Source of the DNA: Bacteroidota bacterium
GTDB taxonomy: Bacteria > Bacteroidota > Bacteroidia > Bacteroidales > CAIXZF01
DNA length: 64,000 bases
NCBI GenBank assembly: GCA_022709385.1
Contig: JAKLIX010000019.1
Span: 1 to 64,000 of the forward strand
Direction of reading: 5' to 3'
Shown here piece after piece: positions 49,845 through 59,647 of the stretch. The position numbers were made by a program, and so were the translations under genes. Below the pieces are notes generated by a model. It saw nothing but the letters and a program-made list of their open reading frames with translations, did no database searches and was not told the DNA's origin. Position 1 is the first letter of the stretch. Each line of letters starts with the position of its first letter.

Positions 49845-52800
49845 GTTCCGGCGGTTTGATAGTTGAGGTAGGGGCGCAGCCACTTTTCCGCAAGCATGAG
49901 CGGGACCTGTTTTCGCTGGGCGTAATCCGTCACCTGGTCTTTGTTCAGCCTTCCGACCAGGAAGTACTGCGAAGCCGGGTGGGCAAGATAAAAACCACAG
50001 ACAGAAGCAGCAGGCATCATGGCATAGTTTTCCGTCAGGGCAATACCGATTTGTTTGTCTGCAACCCTGAGCAGGCGGAAGAGCGTTTCTTTTTCCGAAT
50101 GCTCCGGACAGGCGGGGTAGCCGGGTGCCGGCCTGATGCCCCGGTACTGTTCCTTCAGCATGGCGGTGATATCCGGATTCCCTTCGGGTTCATACGCCCA
50201 GATTTCTCTCCTGACCTTGAAATGCAGCAATTCAGCGAAGGCTTCCGCCAGGCGGTCCGACATGATTTTCAGCATGATGGCACTGTAATCGTCGAGATCT
50301 TTTTCAAATTTCTCCACCCAGGGTTCAAGTCCGAGTCCGGCCGTCACCGCAAAGGCCCCAAGCCAGTCGGTACGGCCCGAGGAAAGCGGTGCCACAAAGT
50401 CGGCCAGGCAAAGGTTGGGCACGCCTTCATCTTTTTGTTGCTGGTTTCGCAGAAAGTGGAACCTGGCCAATATGTCATTTTTTTCTTTACTGCTAAAGAC
50501 GATCACATCATCGCCATCTGCATTGGCCGGGAAGATGCCTGCCACGCCATTGGCCTTCAGTATCTTGTTTTTCAGGATGAGATCGAGCATGGCATTCCCG
50601 TCTTCAAAGAGTTTCCTGGCTTCGGCGCCTTTGAGGGGATCGTCGAAGATGGCGGGATATTTTCCGCTGATCTTCCAGGTATGGAAGAAAAAGGTCCAGT
50701 CGATATACGGCCTGATCTCTTCGAGCGGGTAATCAAAAAAGGTATGCAGTCCGGGCTGATGTGGCACATCGATCAGGGCATGCTGCCATTGCTCGCGGAA
50801 AGCGTTTTCCCTGGCCTGGCCGAGGCTGATAAAGGCATCATCCTGTTGCTTGTTCTGATGCTTTACCCTGAGTTCACGGTATTGTTTCCTGTAATCGGCC
50901 AGGATTTCCTCATGTTGCAGGGGATCTATCAGACGGCTGACCACACCGACACTGCGGGAGGCATCTTTGACATGCAGTACTCCGCTATTGTAAGCCGGTT
51001 CGATTTTCACCGCGGTATGTATTTCCGATGTGGTGGCGCCGCCGATGAGCAGGGGAATGGTCATCCCCCGTCTTTCCATCTCTTTGGCCACATGGATCAT
51101 TTCATCCAGCGAAGGCGTGATCAGGCCGCTCAGGCCGATGATGTCGACCTGTTCTTCGAGGGCAGTGTCCAGGATTCTGTCGGCGGGTACCATGACACCC
51201 AGATCGATAATCTCGTAATTATTACAACCCAGCACCACGCCCACGATATTTTTCCCGATGTCATGCACATCTCCTTTCACGGTGGCCAGCAAGACACGGC
51301 CTTTATACCGCACGGCCTGCTCTTCAGTCCCGCCGGCCGTATCATTTGAGGGTCCCGCGTTTCTTTCGGCATTCAGCCAGGGTTCCAGGTAAGCCACGGC
51401 TTTTTTCATGACCCTGGCGCTTTTCACCACCTGCGGGAGGAACATCTTCCCGGCTCCGAAAAGATCGCCCACGATGTTCATACCGTCCATCAGGGGTCCT
51501 TCGATGATCTTCAGGCTTTGACGGTAGTAAGGGCGGGCTTCTTCGAGATCCTGTTCAATGAAATCCGTGATTCCGTGAATGAGGGCATGGGTGATCCTTT
51601 CGTCATGGCCCTGCTTTCTCCATTCCAGTTGTTGTTCCTGCTTCTTTCCCCCAGCTTTATGCTGTTCGGCATAGGCAAGCAGTCTTTCGGTAGCCTCGGG
51701 ATTACGGTTCAGGATCAGATCCTCACAGAGCCGCAGCAGATCAGCGGGGATCTCGTCGTAGACCGGAAGCTGGCCCGCATTCACGATACCCATGTCGAGC
51801 CCCGCCCTGATGGCATGGTACAGGAATACGGAATGCATCGCTTCACGGATGTGATCGTTGCCTCTGAAGGAAAAGGACAGGTTGCTGATTCCTCCGCTGA
51901 CGCCTGCATAAGGAAGGTTTTCTTTTACCCACCCGACAGCTTCGATGAAGTCAAGGGCATAGCTGTTGTGTTCTTCAATGCCCGTGGCAATGGTAAGGAT
52001 ATTGGGATCGAAGATGATGTCTTCAGGCGGAAATCCTGCCTGTTCCGTCAACAGGCGATAGGCCCTGCGGCAGATCTCGTTGCGGCGTTCCAGGCTGACG
52101 GCCTGTCCCGCTTCATCGAAGGCCATCACCACCACCGCGGCTCCGTACTGCCTTATTTTCCGTGCCTGCTCAAGGAAGACTTCCTCCCCCTCCTTCAGAC
52201 TGATGGAATTCACGATGGCTTTACCCTGCAGGCATTTCAGACCGGCTTCCAGCACAGACCATTTCGACGAGTCTATCATCACCGGCACGCGGGCGATATC
52301 CGGATCTGCCGAGAGCAGGTTCAGGAAGCGGGTCATGGCGGCGGCTCCGTCGAGCATGGCGTCATCCATGTTCACATCAAGGATCTGGGCACCACTCTCC
52401 ACCTGCTGTCTGGCCACACTGAGTGCTTCTTCGTAATTGTTGGCAAAGATCAGTTTGCGGAAACGGCTTGATCCGGCCACATTGGTCCGTTCACCGATGT
52501 TGATGAAGTTACTGCCCTTAAAGACCATCAAAGGTTCCAGTCCGCTCAGGCTGAGGTGGGCTTTTCTTTCAGGCACTTTCCTGGGCGGCTTGTCTGCAGC
52601 CATGGCTGCAAAAACCCGGATATGATCCGGTGTGGTTCCGCAACAGCCCCCGATGATATTTACCATGCGGCTGTCAATGAAGTCCCTGATCAGCTTACCC
52701 ATGAGGGAGGGCGTTTCATCATAGCCGCCAAACTGGTTGGGCAGACCGGCATTGGGATAGGCGCTCACGGGAAATGGCGCTTTCTGGCTCAGTTCTTCAA

Positions 52801-53563
52801 GGTAGGGCCTCAGTTCTTTGGCTCCCAGAGCGCAGTTCAGTCCGATACTGAACAAGGGTGCATGGCTCACCGACACCAGGAAGGCTTCGAGGGTTTGCCC
52901 GGACAGCGTTCTGCCGCTGGCATCGGTGATGGTACCCGACAACATGAGCGGAAGCCTGGTTTGTTTCTTCCTGAAGACTTCCTCCATGGCAAAGATGGCT
53001 GCCTTGGCATTGAGGGTATCGAACACGGTCTCCACGAGCAGGATATGCACCCCGCCGTCGATCAGCCCTTCCGCCTGTTCAGCATAAGCTGCGGTGAGTT
53101 CATCGAAACTGACGGCCCTGTAACCCGGATCGCTGACATTGGGCGACAGTGAAAGGGTCTTGTTGGTCGGACCGATGGCTCCTGCCACAAAACGCGGCTT
53201 TGAGGGATCCTTTTCTGTAAATACCCCGGCTGCCTCGCAGGCCAGTCTGGCAGATGCCACATTCATTTCATACACCAGCTTTTCCAAACCGTAATCGGCC
53301 ATGGAAATCCGGTTGGCGTTGAAGGTGTTGGTCTCAATGATGTCAGCTCCTGCTTCGAGGTACTGCCGGTGGATGTCGCTGATGATGTCCGGCCTGGTGA
53401 GTGACAACAGATCGTTGTTCCCTTTCAGATCAAGGGGATAGTCACTGAAACGCCCGCCACGATAATCGGTTTCGGTAAGCCCGTAACGCTGTATCATGGT
53501 GCCCATGGCCCCGTCCAGCACAAGGATGCGCTGCGTCAGGGCGTGATGAAGCCGTTCAGTCAT
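49841..53563 (-). CDS. metH: Cobalamin-dependent methionine synthase
   Basis: At 1240 residues this is full-length MetH with all four modules. The homocysteine domain ([16 protein letters not shown] near the N-terminus; zinc ligands in [11 protein letters not shown], ~305-320) is followed by the pterin domain ([13 protein letters not shown]). The cap and B12 domain has [10 protein letters not shown], the His that ligates cobalt. The AdoMet activation domain ([26 protein letters not shown] style) ends [14 protein letters not shown]. It transfers methyl from methyl-THF through cobalamin to homocysteine. It heads the metH-metF operon. A -7 element lies close upstream, leaving no room for a cobalamin or SAM riboswitch. 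Confidence 0.97.
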   Translation of the reverse strand: MTERLHHALTQRILVLDGAMGTMIQRYGLTETDYRGGRFSDYPLDLKGNNDLLSLTRPDIISDIHRQYLEAGADIIETNTFNANRISMADYGLEKLVYEMNVASARLACEAAGVFTEKDPSKPRFVAGAIGPTNKTLSLSPNVSDPGYRAVSFDELTAAYAEQAEGLIDGGVHILLVETVFDTLNAKAAIFAMEEVFRKKQTRLPLMLSGTITDASGRTLSGQTLEAFLVSVSHAPLFSIGLNCALGAKELRPYLEELSQKAPFPVSAYPNAGLPNQFGGYDETPSLMGKLIRDFIDSRMVNIIGGCCGTTPDHIRVFAAMAADKPPRKVPERKAHLSLSGLEPLMVFKGSNFINIGERTNVAGSSRFRKLIFANNYEEALSVARQQVESGAQILDVNMDDAMLDGAAAMTRFLNLLSADPDIARVPVMIDSSKWSVLEAGLKCLQGKAIVNSISLKEGEEVFLEQARKIRQYGAAVVVMAFDEAGQAVSLERRNEICRRAYRLLTEQAGFPPEDIIFDPNILTIATGIEEHNSYALDFIEAVGWVKENLPYAGVSGGISNLSFSFRGNDHIREAMHSVFLYHAIRAGLDMGIVNAGQLPVYDEIPADLLRLCEDLILNRNPEATERLLAYAEQHKAGGKKQEQQLEWRKQGHDERITHALIHGITDFIEQDLEEARPYYRQSLKIIEGPLMDGMNIVGDLFGAGKMFLPQVVKSARVMKKAVAYLEPWLNAERNAGPSNDTAGGTEEQAVRYKGRVLLATVKGDVHDIGKNIVGVVLGCNNYEIIDLGVMVPADRILDTALEEQVDIIGLSGLITPSLDEMIHVAKEMERRGMTIPLLIGGATTSEIHTAVKIEPAYNSGVLHVKDASRSVGVVSRLIDPLQHEEILADYRKQYRELRVKHQNKQQDDAFISLGQARENAFREQWQHALIDVPHQPGLHTFFDYPLEEIRPYIDWTFFFHTWKISGKYPAIFDDPLKGAEARKLFEDGNAMLDLILKNKILKANGVAGIFPANADGDDVIVFSSKEKNDILARFHFLRNQQQKDEGVPNLCLADFVAPLSSGRTDWLGAFAVTAGLGLEPWVEKFEKDLDDYSAIMLKIMSDRLAEAFAELLHFKVRREIWAYEPEGNPDITAMLKEQYRGIRPAPGYPACPEHSEKETLFRLLRVADKQIGIALTENYAMMPAASVCGFYLAHPASQYFLVGRLNKDQVTDYAQRKQVPLMLAEKWLRPYLNYQTAGT

Positions 53564-53598
53564 GTTTGCAGTCTTTCACCTTAAACAACTATCAGGCT

Positions 53599-53784
53599 GC
53601 AAAGTTATACCGACACGGAATAGATTTGTGAAAAATATACAATCCTGCAGTGTACGGCATTACTCATACTTAACTGGTTCTTGACAGCAGTGTGAAACAG
53701 TAGTGTTTAGAACCAGTAATACCGTACACCGCTCTAAAGACCTTTTACTGAAGACCCGCTATGTGTCGGTATAAACAGCTTTGC
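53599..53784. repeat. Nested inverted-repeat (MITE-like) element between metH and rubrerythrin
   Basis: Outer arms are GCAAAG-TTATACCGACAC (53599-53616) and GTGTCGGTATA...CTTTGC (53763-53784). Inside are two further nested pairs: GTGTACGG/CCGTACAC (53650-53657 with 53722-53729) and ACTGGTTCT/AGAACCAGT (53673-53681 with 53709-53717). The 186-bp segment can thus fold into one long interrupted hairpin. It carries no gene. The remaining spacer up to 53884 holds the leader-like repeat at 53769-53808. Confidence 0.75.
53600..53607 (-). promoter_or_regulatory. -7 promoter element of metH-metF
   Basis: On the minus strand this reads TAACTTTG, 36 bp before the metH ATG. It lies inside one arm of the inverted repeat 53599-53784, so that element may supply the promoter. 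Confidence 0.6.
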
Positions 53785-53808
53785 ATTCGCAAACCTGTCA
53801 AGTATGAG
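53769..53808 (+). repeat. Leader-like sequence shared with 15707-15746
   Basis: CAGCTTTGCATTCGCA and TCAAGTATGAGT match the copy near 15.7 kb nearly base for base. An ATG AGT AAA frame starts here and closes after 13 codons, so no protein is expected. It may be a mobile leader or gene remnant. Confidence 0.6.
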
Positions 53809-53884
53809 TAAAACATTCATCGCGACTGAAACTTCCTGTCAGTGAAAGGCAATCCGGGATGAGCAGCTGTCGCCCGGAAAACGA

Positions 53885-54460
53885 TCAGTAATTCGTGGCG
53901 GCCACCTCAAAAAAGGCCTGCGGATGATCGCAGCAGGGGCAGTTTTTCAGTGCTTTTTTCCCCTTGTACACATATCCGCACTGACGACAGGTCCATTCGG
54001 TTTCTTCCTCTTTTTCAAATACCCTGGAATTGATCACGTTTTCGTGCAATTTGCGGTATCTTTCCTCGTGCCGTTTTTCCACTGAAGCGATGAGTTTGTA
54101 AGCGGTAGCAATTTTTTTGAAGCCTTCTTCCTCGGCAATTCCCGCAAACTCCGGGTAAAGATCCGACCATTCTTCATTCTCGCCCATGGCGGCAGCAGCA
54201 AGGTTTTCTGCAGTACCAGACACGATTCCGGCAGGGTATGCGGCAGTGATCTCCAGCATCCCGCCTTGCAGGAAGCTGAAAAACACTTTGGAGTGTTGGT
54301 CTTCCTGACGAGCAGTTTCTTCGAAAATGGCTGCGATCTGTTCATATCCTTCCTGCCGTGCCGTTTCGGCAAACAAACGGTAGCGCCTGGCCGCCTGGCT
54401 TTCTCCTGCAAAGGATTTCAGGAGGTTTTGTTCTGTTCTGCTTCCTTTCAGATTGTCCAT
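53885..54460 (-). CDS. rbr: Rubrerythrin
   Basis: This 191-residue protein joins a ferritin-like diiron domain (E20; E53xxH56; E94/E98-type acidic helix; E128xxH131) to a C-terminal rubredoxin domain (C158xxC161 in CRQCGYVYKG and C174xxC177 in CPCC). It reduces hydrogen peroxide to water using electrons from NADH via rubredoxin-type carriers, a common oxidative-stress defence in anaerobes. The gene is 4 bp after the pseudouridine synthase gene and is the last of a four-gene minus-strand run. Confidence 0.95.
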   Translation of the reverse strand: MDNLKGSRTEQNLLKSFAGESQAARRYRLFAETARQEGYEQIAAIFEETARQEDQHSKVFFSFLQGGMLEITAAYPAGIVSGTAENLAAAAMGENEEWSDLYPEFAGIAEEEGFKKIATAYKLIASVEKRHEERYRKLHENVINSRVFEKEEETEWTCRQCGYVYKGKKALKNCPCCDHPQAFFEVAATNY

Positions 54461-54464
54461 ATAA

Positions 54465-55511
54465 TCAGGTTTGGGTTATGTTTTCAGTATGATATTTTCG
54501 CCATCTTTCGATAACCTGCGTCATATCGTCGGGCAAGGGGGTGTCGAAAAACATGGGTTTTCCGCTCATAGGATGTATAAAACCCAGGCTTTGGGCATGA
54601 AGGGCCTGGCGACCGAGGATTTCAAAGCAATTTTCAACGAACTGCCGGTAACGGGTGAAGACCGTTCCTTTGAGGATTCTTTCTCCACCGTAAGTGATAT
54701 CATTGAACAAAGGGTGCCCGGCATACTTCATATGTACCCTGATCTGATGGGTTCTTCCGGTTTCCAGCCGGCATTCCACAAGGGTCACATAGGAAAATCT
54801 TTCCTTTACCCGGTAGTGGGTGATGGCATGTTTGCCGTGCTCCCCGCCGGGAAAAACATCCATCATCAGCCGGTCGCGAAGGCTTCTGCCGATATGCCCG
54901 CTGATGGTGCCTTCATCTTCACGGAAATCGCCCCACACCAGGGCGGTGTATTTCCGGTCGATGCTGTGGTCGAAGAATTGTTTGGCCAGCCTGTTCTGCG
55001 CCAGTTCATGTTTTGCAACCATCATCACACCGGAAGTATCCTTGTCGATACGGTGCACCACGAAAGGATGCCGCCATCCTTCCTTTCCGAGGTGGAGGCT
55101 GTCGCGGCTGAAATGATAGGTCAGCGCATTGACGAGGGTTCCGTTGAAATTGCCGTGCCCCGGATGCACCACCAGGCCGGCATGCTTGTTCAGCACCAGG
55201 ATGTCATCGTCTTCGTACAGGATATCCAGGGGGATGTCTTCAGGGATCAGCTCCACATCCCTGGGAGGATATGCCAGCACAATGGTGATCAGGTCGTTGG
55301 GTTTGATCCGGTAGTTGGATTTCACCGCAACACCGTTCACAAAGACATTCCCTGCTTCCGCTGCCATCTGTATCCTGTTCCTGCTGACATTTTCGAGTCT
55401 GGCGGTGAGGAATTTGTCTATCCTTAAAAGAGATTGCCCCTTATCGACCTGGATGCGGAAATGTTCAAAGAGTTCCTGCCGGCCTCCCTCATCTTCGTCC
55501 CAGTCACTCAT
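54465..55511 (-). CDS. rluD: RluA/RluD-family pseudouridine synthase
   Basis: This 348-residue enzyme has an N-terminal S4 RNA-binding domain (~22-85, RIDKFLTARLENVSRNRIQ) and a catalytic domain with HRIDKDTSG (153-161, catalytic D156), RKYTALVWG, and ETGRTHQIRVHMKYAGHPL. It converts specific uridines in large-subunit rRNA to pseudouridine; domain order and motifs fit RluD, which acts on helix 69, but assignment within RluA/C/D is by resemblance only. It starts 6 bp before the end of the T9SS gene's stop region and is co-transcribed with rubrerythrin. Confidence 0.93.
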   Translation of the reverse strand: MSDWDEDEGGRQELFEHFRIQVDKGQSLLRIDKFLTARLENVSRNRIQMAAEAGNVFVNGVAVKSNYRIKPNDLITIVLAYPPRDVELIPEDIPLDILYEDDDILVLNKHAGLVVHPGHGNFNGTLVNALTYHFSRDSLHLGKEGWRHPFVVHRIDKDTSGVMMVAKHELAQNRLAKQFFDHSIDRKYTALVWGDFREDEGTISGHIGRSLRDRLMMDVFPGGEHGKHAITHYRVKERFSYVTLVECRLETGRTHQIRVHMKYAGHPLFNDITYGGERILKGTVFTRYRQFVENCFEILGRQALHAQSLGFIHPMSGKPMFFDTPLPDDMTQVIERWRKYHTENITQT

Positions 55512-55517
55512 GGCTGC

Positions 55518-57533
55518 CTATTTGGTGATCACGACTTTGGCCTGATAATTCAGGTAGTTGTCGAAGGTGCTGAGTTGCAGGATATATACGCCCCTGCCGA
55601 GAAAGGACAGATCGAAGGATGCCTGGTAAGGCAAGGAAGTGACTTTCTCGCCCAGGAGGTTGAAAATATGCAATACGTAGTCAGAAGGTCCATCATATTT
55701 TCCGCTGGCCGGGGGCAGGTTCAGGGTGAAATGGCCGCTGGTCGGATTGGGGTAAATGCTAAGCTGAAAATGGCCGGCGGGTGCAATACCCTTTTTCGGC
55801 GGTTCGAGAGAAGGGCCGATACAGGGACGCATCATCACATATCCCTGGTAGGAACTTACCTGCCATTTCCCTTCGATGTTGTAGTAAACCACCTTTTGTG
55901 CGTTGGTGTCGGCGTCGAAGCCGATATTCAGGTTATCGTCGGTCTGTTGCACCCATCCCACATAAAAGGTAAGCTTGTCGGGACCAAGCACCAGGGGAGT
56001 CTCCGTATCCAGCTCATAGGTTTGAAATGCATTGCGTCCGCCCTGGTACAGCGGTTTCAGATACTTGCTGCTCTGATATAACACTTCCCCGGGAAGGCCT
56101 TTGTCATCGGCCCAGACCACCAGTTTGAAATTCCGCTGACTGCTGTTGCCGACGGTTCTGTTGAAAAACATCTGCACGCCTCTGAGGGTATCGGGTGTAT
56201 TCAGACGGAACTTGACAGCCAGCAGGGAACCGGCCGGACTGAGTCCGTAGCCGGCTTCCGGGATGCCGTCGTCGTAAGCCAGGTAATTATGAAAATACTG
56301 TGTAGCCCTGAGGGTATCGTTCTGACGGATGAATTCCTGGCCGATGCCGACTTTCTGTATGATGTAGGTAATGTTGAAAGCCGCACTGTCGTTGCCCTGT
56401 CCGGGAAACACAAAGCCGGGGAACTTGGGGTAACGGTGTGTCGGATAGGTTTGATAACCTGAAACATAGAACGGATCGATATTGGTATATCCGTAATTGG
56501 TGTCGAACACCAGGGTAGCGTTCAGGTCGCTTACGTTGAACTTGAACTCGTAGCTTTGCAGATCTTTTCCCAGGTTGCTGATCAGCATTTCCACCGAATC
56601 CCTGGTTTCCTGGGCCGGGTTGGCCAGGTACTGGCGCATGGGCATGGAAGCGTAGCGTTTCAGAAATCCCGGTGCGGTATTCACGAAGGTGAGGTCTGTA
56701 AAGAGCGTATCACCAAGGGTACGGTTGCTGTTCAGGTAGACATAATCGATATGCCAGAAATCGGCGTTGCTTCGCCAGCTCGGGATGCTGGCAGCGGCCA
56801 GGCTGGCGTAACTATAAAAGCGGAAACGGAAATCGTTGCGGAAAAAGATTGTGTCCGTAACGGGGATCATGACCTGGCGGAACCAGCTTTTATGCTGATG
56901 ATAAAAGGTATCCAGTTCCATTCCCTCCGCATGCCAGATGCTTCTCCAGCGGTCGATATAGACTGTATCGGGGGGGTTGACAGTGGTGTCGACCAGGGTG
57001 TCGGCCCTGTATTCTTCGAGGAATTCGAGGACCAGGGAATCCTGTAATTCCGGTTTGTTACCCAGACCGGCCGGCTGGTAAAAAAAGCTGAAATAGAGTG
57101 AATCGATGGCCGCATAAGGAGAGAGGTCGATATATTGCGAAGTAAGGTAATCTGCCACAAAAGGGAAGGGTGATGCATCGGGGTAAATGGCTCCGGTATC
57201 GTTCAGCGCGTCGAAAGTAGCGACACCCTGTGATGGCGGGTATTTTGCCATCACATTATTCACAAAAACATGCGCATCGCTCCACAGGCCGGCGTCAGGG
57301 AACACCGAAGTTTTGGAGAAATCATCGATAAAAGGAAGTGCAAGCGGGGTATTGCTTTGCACAAGCTGTTTCTGTTTCAACTGGCCGCCTCCCAGCCAGG
57401 GATTGTATTGCAGGGGCTGAAGGGATTCCTGGGAAAAAAGCACACTGAAGGGAATCAAAAGCAATATCAGTATAAGGGTTCCGGGTATTATTCTTTCAAA
57501 TCTCATCTTCCTGGTTTTGTTCATCCGCATCAC
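55518..57533 (-). CDS. Large secreted protein with T9SS sorting domain
   Basis: This protein is up to 671 residues long. The first ATG (57533) overlaps the PASTA gene by 38 bp; ATG at 57506 is an equally good start and both give a signal peptide (LILILLLIPFSVLFSQE). A ~560-residue beta-rich region (LPFIDDFSKTSVFPDAGLW early, many Phe/Tyr and Asp) resembles the CHU-style exported proteins described in gliding Bacteroidota, but no enzyme motif is visible. The last ~75 residues are a T9SS type A domain (SIYPNPTSGHFTLNL, IFNLLGEKV, LGRGVYILQLS). Co-transcription with a PASTA protein suggests an envelope role. Confidence 0.88.
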   Translation of the reverse strand: MMRMNKTRKMRFERIIPGTLILILLLIPFSVLFSQESLQPLQYNPWLGGGQLKQKQLVQSNTPLALPFIDDFSKTSVFPDAGLWSDAHVFVNNVMAKYPPSQGVATFDALNDTGAIYPDASPFPFVADYLTSQYIDLSPYAAIDSLYFSFFYQPAGLGNKPELQDSLVLEFLEEYRADTLVDTTVNPPDTVYIDRWRSIWHAEGMELDTFYHQHKSWFRQVMIPVTDTIFFRNDFRFRFYSYASLAAASIPSWRSNADFWHIDYVYLNSNRTLGDTLFTDLTFVNTAPGFLKRYASMPMRQYLANPAQETRDSVEMLISNLGKDLQSYEFKFNVSDLNATLVFDTNYGYTNIDPFYVSGYQTYPTHRYPKFPGFVFPGQGNDSAAFNITYIIQKVGIGQEFIRQNDTLRATQYFHNYLAYDDGIPEAGYGLSPAGSLLAVKFRLNTPDTLRGVQMFFNRTVGNSSQRNFKLVVWADDKGLPGEVLYQSSKYLKPLYQGGRNAFQTYELDTETPLVLGPDKLTFYVGWVQQTDDNLNIGFDADTNAQKVVYYNIEGKWQVSSYQGYVMMRPCIGPSLEPPKKGIAPAGHFQLSIYPNPTSGHFTLNLPPASGKYDGPSDYVLHIFNLLGEKVTSLPYQASFDLSFLGRGVYILQLSTFDNYLNYQAKVVITK

Positions 57534-58356
57534 GGGGGATGCTATCCTGTTTATATTGTTTTAAATAAGTATCAAAGTCGAACTTTTTATCAGACCTGTA
57601 CCAGAGGCTGATGGTTGTTCCCGACTGGGCATTAATTATTTGTCCCGGTGACGGATGCTGCCGGTAGACCCTTGCGGTGGCAGTGTCCTTTCCGTCCTCA
57701 AACACCTCATTACCGGTCACAAAGAACGCATTTTCAAGTACAAGTATTGCCTCATTTCTTTTCATTCCAAGTAAAAAGGGCACCTTCAGTCCGCCCGATC
57801 CCGCACCCTGGCCAACGACAAGGTCGATGCGCGAACCTTTTTCAATCCAGGTGCCCGCTTCAATGTGTTTTCCTTTATACCGTTGCCGGATCACGTTATT
57901 TCTGCCGATATCGGGAATATAATCCAGATGGCCCACCTTCAGACCGTATGTTTCCAGCACTGCAGTCGCCTGTCGGAGTGTCATATCGGTGAGTTTCGGC
58001 ATGCTGACCTGTTCGGGAAGAATCGCCACAAGGGTCAGGTAAATGGTCCTGCTTTCCTTTACAATGGATGACGGGGGCGGATCCTGGAAAGCAATGCTTC
58101 CTTTTTTCTTTTCCGGATCAAATACCGAATCAATAATCACTACCCTGAAATTTGACAGATCGGGCAAGTGATCCAGATCTTCAGGGTACAATCCCCTCAG
58201 GTCAGGCACCACCACTACTTCTCCGTGCTTTGTATACCACTTCAGCAGCAGGCCTGCCACAATCAAAAGCACCAGGCTCAGCAATACCGCCAGCAGGGTG
58301 TGCCTGACAAAGGCCGATTTTAACCATTTGTACCTGAAAGTTTTCTCCGCTGCCAT
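57496..58356 (-). CDS. Membrane-anchored PASTA-domain protein
   Basis: The start at 58356 (MAAEKTFRYKWLK) is chosen over a longer frame because a -7 motif lies at 58377-58384. The 286-residue protein has a short cytoplasmic tail, one membrane helix (LLAVLLSLVLLIVAGLLL) and three extracytoplasmic PASTA domains (VVVPDLRGLYPEDLDHL; MPKLTDMTLRQATAVLE; VPFLLGMKRNEAILVLE). PASTA domains bind peptidoglycan or muropeptides, but no kinase or transpeptidase domain is attached. It is divergent from ddl, so a link to cell-wall synthesis is likely. Its C-terminus is acidic and unstructured. Confidence 0.9.
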   Translation of the reverse strand: MAAEKTFRYKWLKSAFVRHTLLAVLLSLVLLIVAGLLLKWYTKHGEVVVVPDLRGLYPEDLDHLPDLSNFRVVIIDSVFDPEKKKGSIAFQDPPPSSIVKESRTIYLTLVAILPEQVSMPKLTDMTLRQATAVLETYGLKVGHLDYIPDIGRNNVIRQRYKGKHIEAGTWIEKGSRIDLVVGQGAGSGGLKVPFLLGMKRNEAILVLENAFFVTGNEVFEDGKDTATARVYRQHPSPGQIINAQSGTTISLWYRSDKKFDFDTYLKQYKQDSIPRDADEQNQEDEI

Positions 58357-58376
58357 ATATTGTGTGAAAACCGGCC

Positions 58377-58384
58377 CAAAGGTA
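58377..58384 (-). promoter_or_regulatory. -7 promoter element of the PASTA-T9SS-rluD-rbr operon
   Basis: The minus strand reads TACCTTTG, 20 bp before the ATG at 58356. Confidence 0.6.
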
Positions 58385-58449
58385 TGAATTTTCAGGAGTA
58401 AGCGATGGCATGAAGGGGCAAACAAAGTCAGGAGTGAACAGAAAATGAA

Positions 58450-58457
58450 TATTTTTG
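58450..58457 (+). promoter_or_regulatory. -7 promoter element of ddl
   Basis: TATTTTTG lies 19 bp before the ddl ATG and fits TAnnTTTG; no clear -33 is seen. Confidence 0.5.
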
Positions 58458-58476
58458 TCTGCTAACATATCCAGGT

Positions 58477-59475
58477 ATGAAAAAAATCGCGGTCGCCGCC
58501 GGGGGAGATTCCGGAGAATTCAGCATTTCCATTCAAAGCGGTGAGGTTGTTTACCAGCATCTTGACAGAACCAAATATGAGCCCTGGTTCGTAGTGATCG
58601 ACGGCCTGAACTGGTATGTGAAAGCAGCTGATGAAGCTGTTTATCCCATTGACCGCAACGATTTCAGTTTTTTATACCAGGGTGAAAAGATCTGTTTCGA
58701 CCTGGTTTTTATTGCCATCCACGGCAATCCGGGAGAAAACGGACGGCTGCAGGGCTACCTCGATATGCTCCACATTCCTTACACATCCTGCAACCAGCTT
58801 GTATCAGCCCTTACTTTTGACAAAAGCCTGTGTAAAAAACTGGTAGCCGGTTCCGGTGCCCGGCTGGCCCCCGAAGTGCTTATTACTGAAGGAACAGCCT
58901 GGAATGCAGACACTATCATCAGCCGGCTCGGACTTCCGCTCTTTGTGAAACCCAATAATAACGGCAGCAGTGTCGGGATCAGCAAGGTAAAAACCAGGGA
59001 TGAACTGCCGGAAGCCATTGCCAATGCATTGAAAGCAGACCATGAAGTGCTGGTGGAAGCATTTATCCCAGGGAGGGAAATCACCTGTGGCGTAATGAAC
59101 GACAATGGCACGACCTTCGCCTTTCCGGTTACCGAAATCGTTCCGAAAAAAGAATATTTCGACTTCGAAGCAAAATATGACCCCCTGCTTTCGGATGAAA
59201 TCGTGCCTGCACCCATTCCGGCGGATATTTTCAGCCAATGTCAGGAAATTTCCTGCCGGCTTTACGACCATCTGAAATGCAAAGGTGTCGTCCGCTTCGA
59301 TTATATTTTCCGCGATAAACTGATCTTTTTCCTGGAGGTGAATACCGTTCCGGGCCTGACCAACGCAAGCATCGTCCCCAAAATGGCCAAAGCCCATGGC
59401 TGGAGCATCGCCCACCTCTTCGGCAGAATGGTGGAGAATGCTTTCAGAGATGCCGCGACCGGCTCACGAATATGA
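58477..59475 (+). CDS. ddl: D-alanine--D-alanine ligase
   Basis: This 332-residue ATP-grasp enzyme has an early substrate loop (AGGDSGEFSIS with the Glu that binds the first D-Ala), FIAIHGNPGENG, TFDKSLCKKL, LFVKPNNNGSSVGISKV (ATP-grasp glycine loop), and a C-terminal metal site DYIFRDKLIFFLEVNTVPGLT (Glu and Asn ligands). It makes D-Ala-D-Ala for peptidoglycan precursors in the cytoplasm. Being divergent from a PASTA gene, it may share regulation with wall sensing. Confidence 0.96.
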   Translation: MKKIAVAAGGDSGEFSISIQSGEVVYQHLDRTKYEPWFVVIDGLNWYVKAADEAVYPIDRNDFSFLYQGEKICFDLVFIAIHGNPGENGRLQGYLDMLHIPYTSCNQLVSALTFDKSLCKKLVAGSGARLAPEVLITEGTAWNADTIISRLGLPLFVKPNNNGSSVGISKVKTRDELPEAIANALKADHEVLVEAFIPGREITCGVMNDNGTTFAFPVTEIVPKKEYFDFEAKYDPLLSDEIVPAPIPADIFSQCQEISCRLYDHLKCKGVVRFDYIFRDKLIFFLEVNTVPGLTNASIVPKMAKAHGWSIAHLFGRMVENAFRDAATGSRI

Positions 59476-59600
59476 TGCTCATGGAATGAGCTGAACATTT
59501 ATTTGCTGATTTCAGGAAGATTTCTTGAAATTTCCATTTCACTTCCCTATTTTTATCATTTGATTCGCATGGCTGTCCATTATCCAGTCTGATGGAATAT

Positions 59601-59608
59601 TATCTTTG
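59601..59608 (+). promoter_or_regulatory. -7 promoter element of the M6-type protease gene
   Basis: TATCTTTG lies 40 bp before the ATG at 59648 in the otherwise AT-rich 170-bp spacer after ddl. Confidence 0.55.
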
Positions 59609-59647
59609 ATAATCAATCATTTATGATTCCTCTAAATCCAATCGTAT

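Noticed and set aside
53564..53884. Cobalamin or SAM riboswitch upstream of metH
   Set aside because: A -7 promoter only 36 bp before the ATG leaves no room, and no B12-box or SAM-motif sequence was seen.
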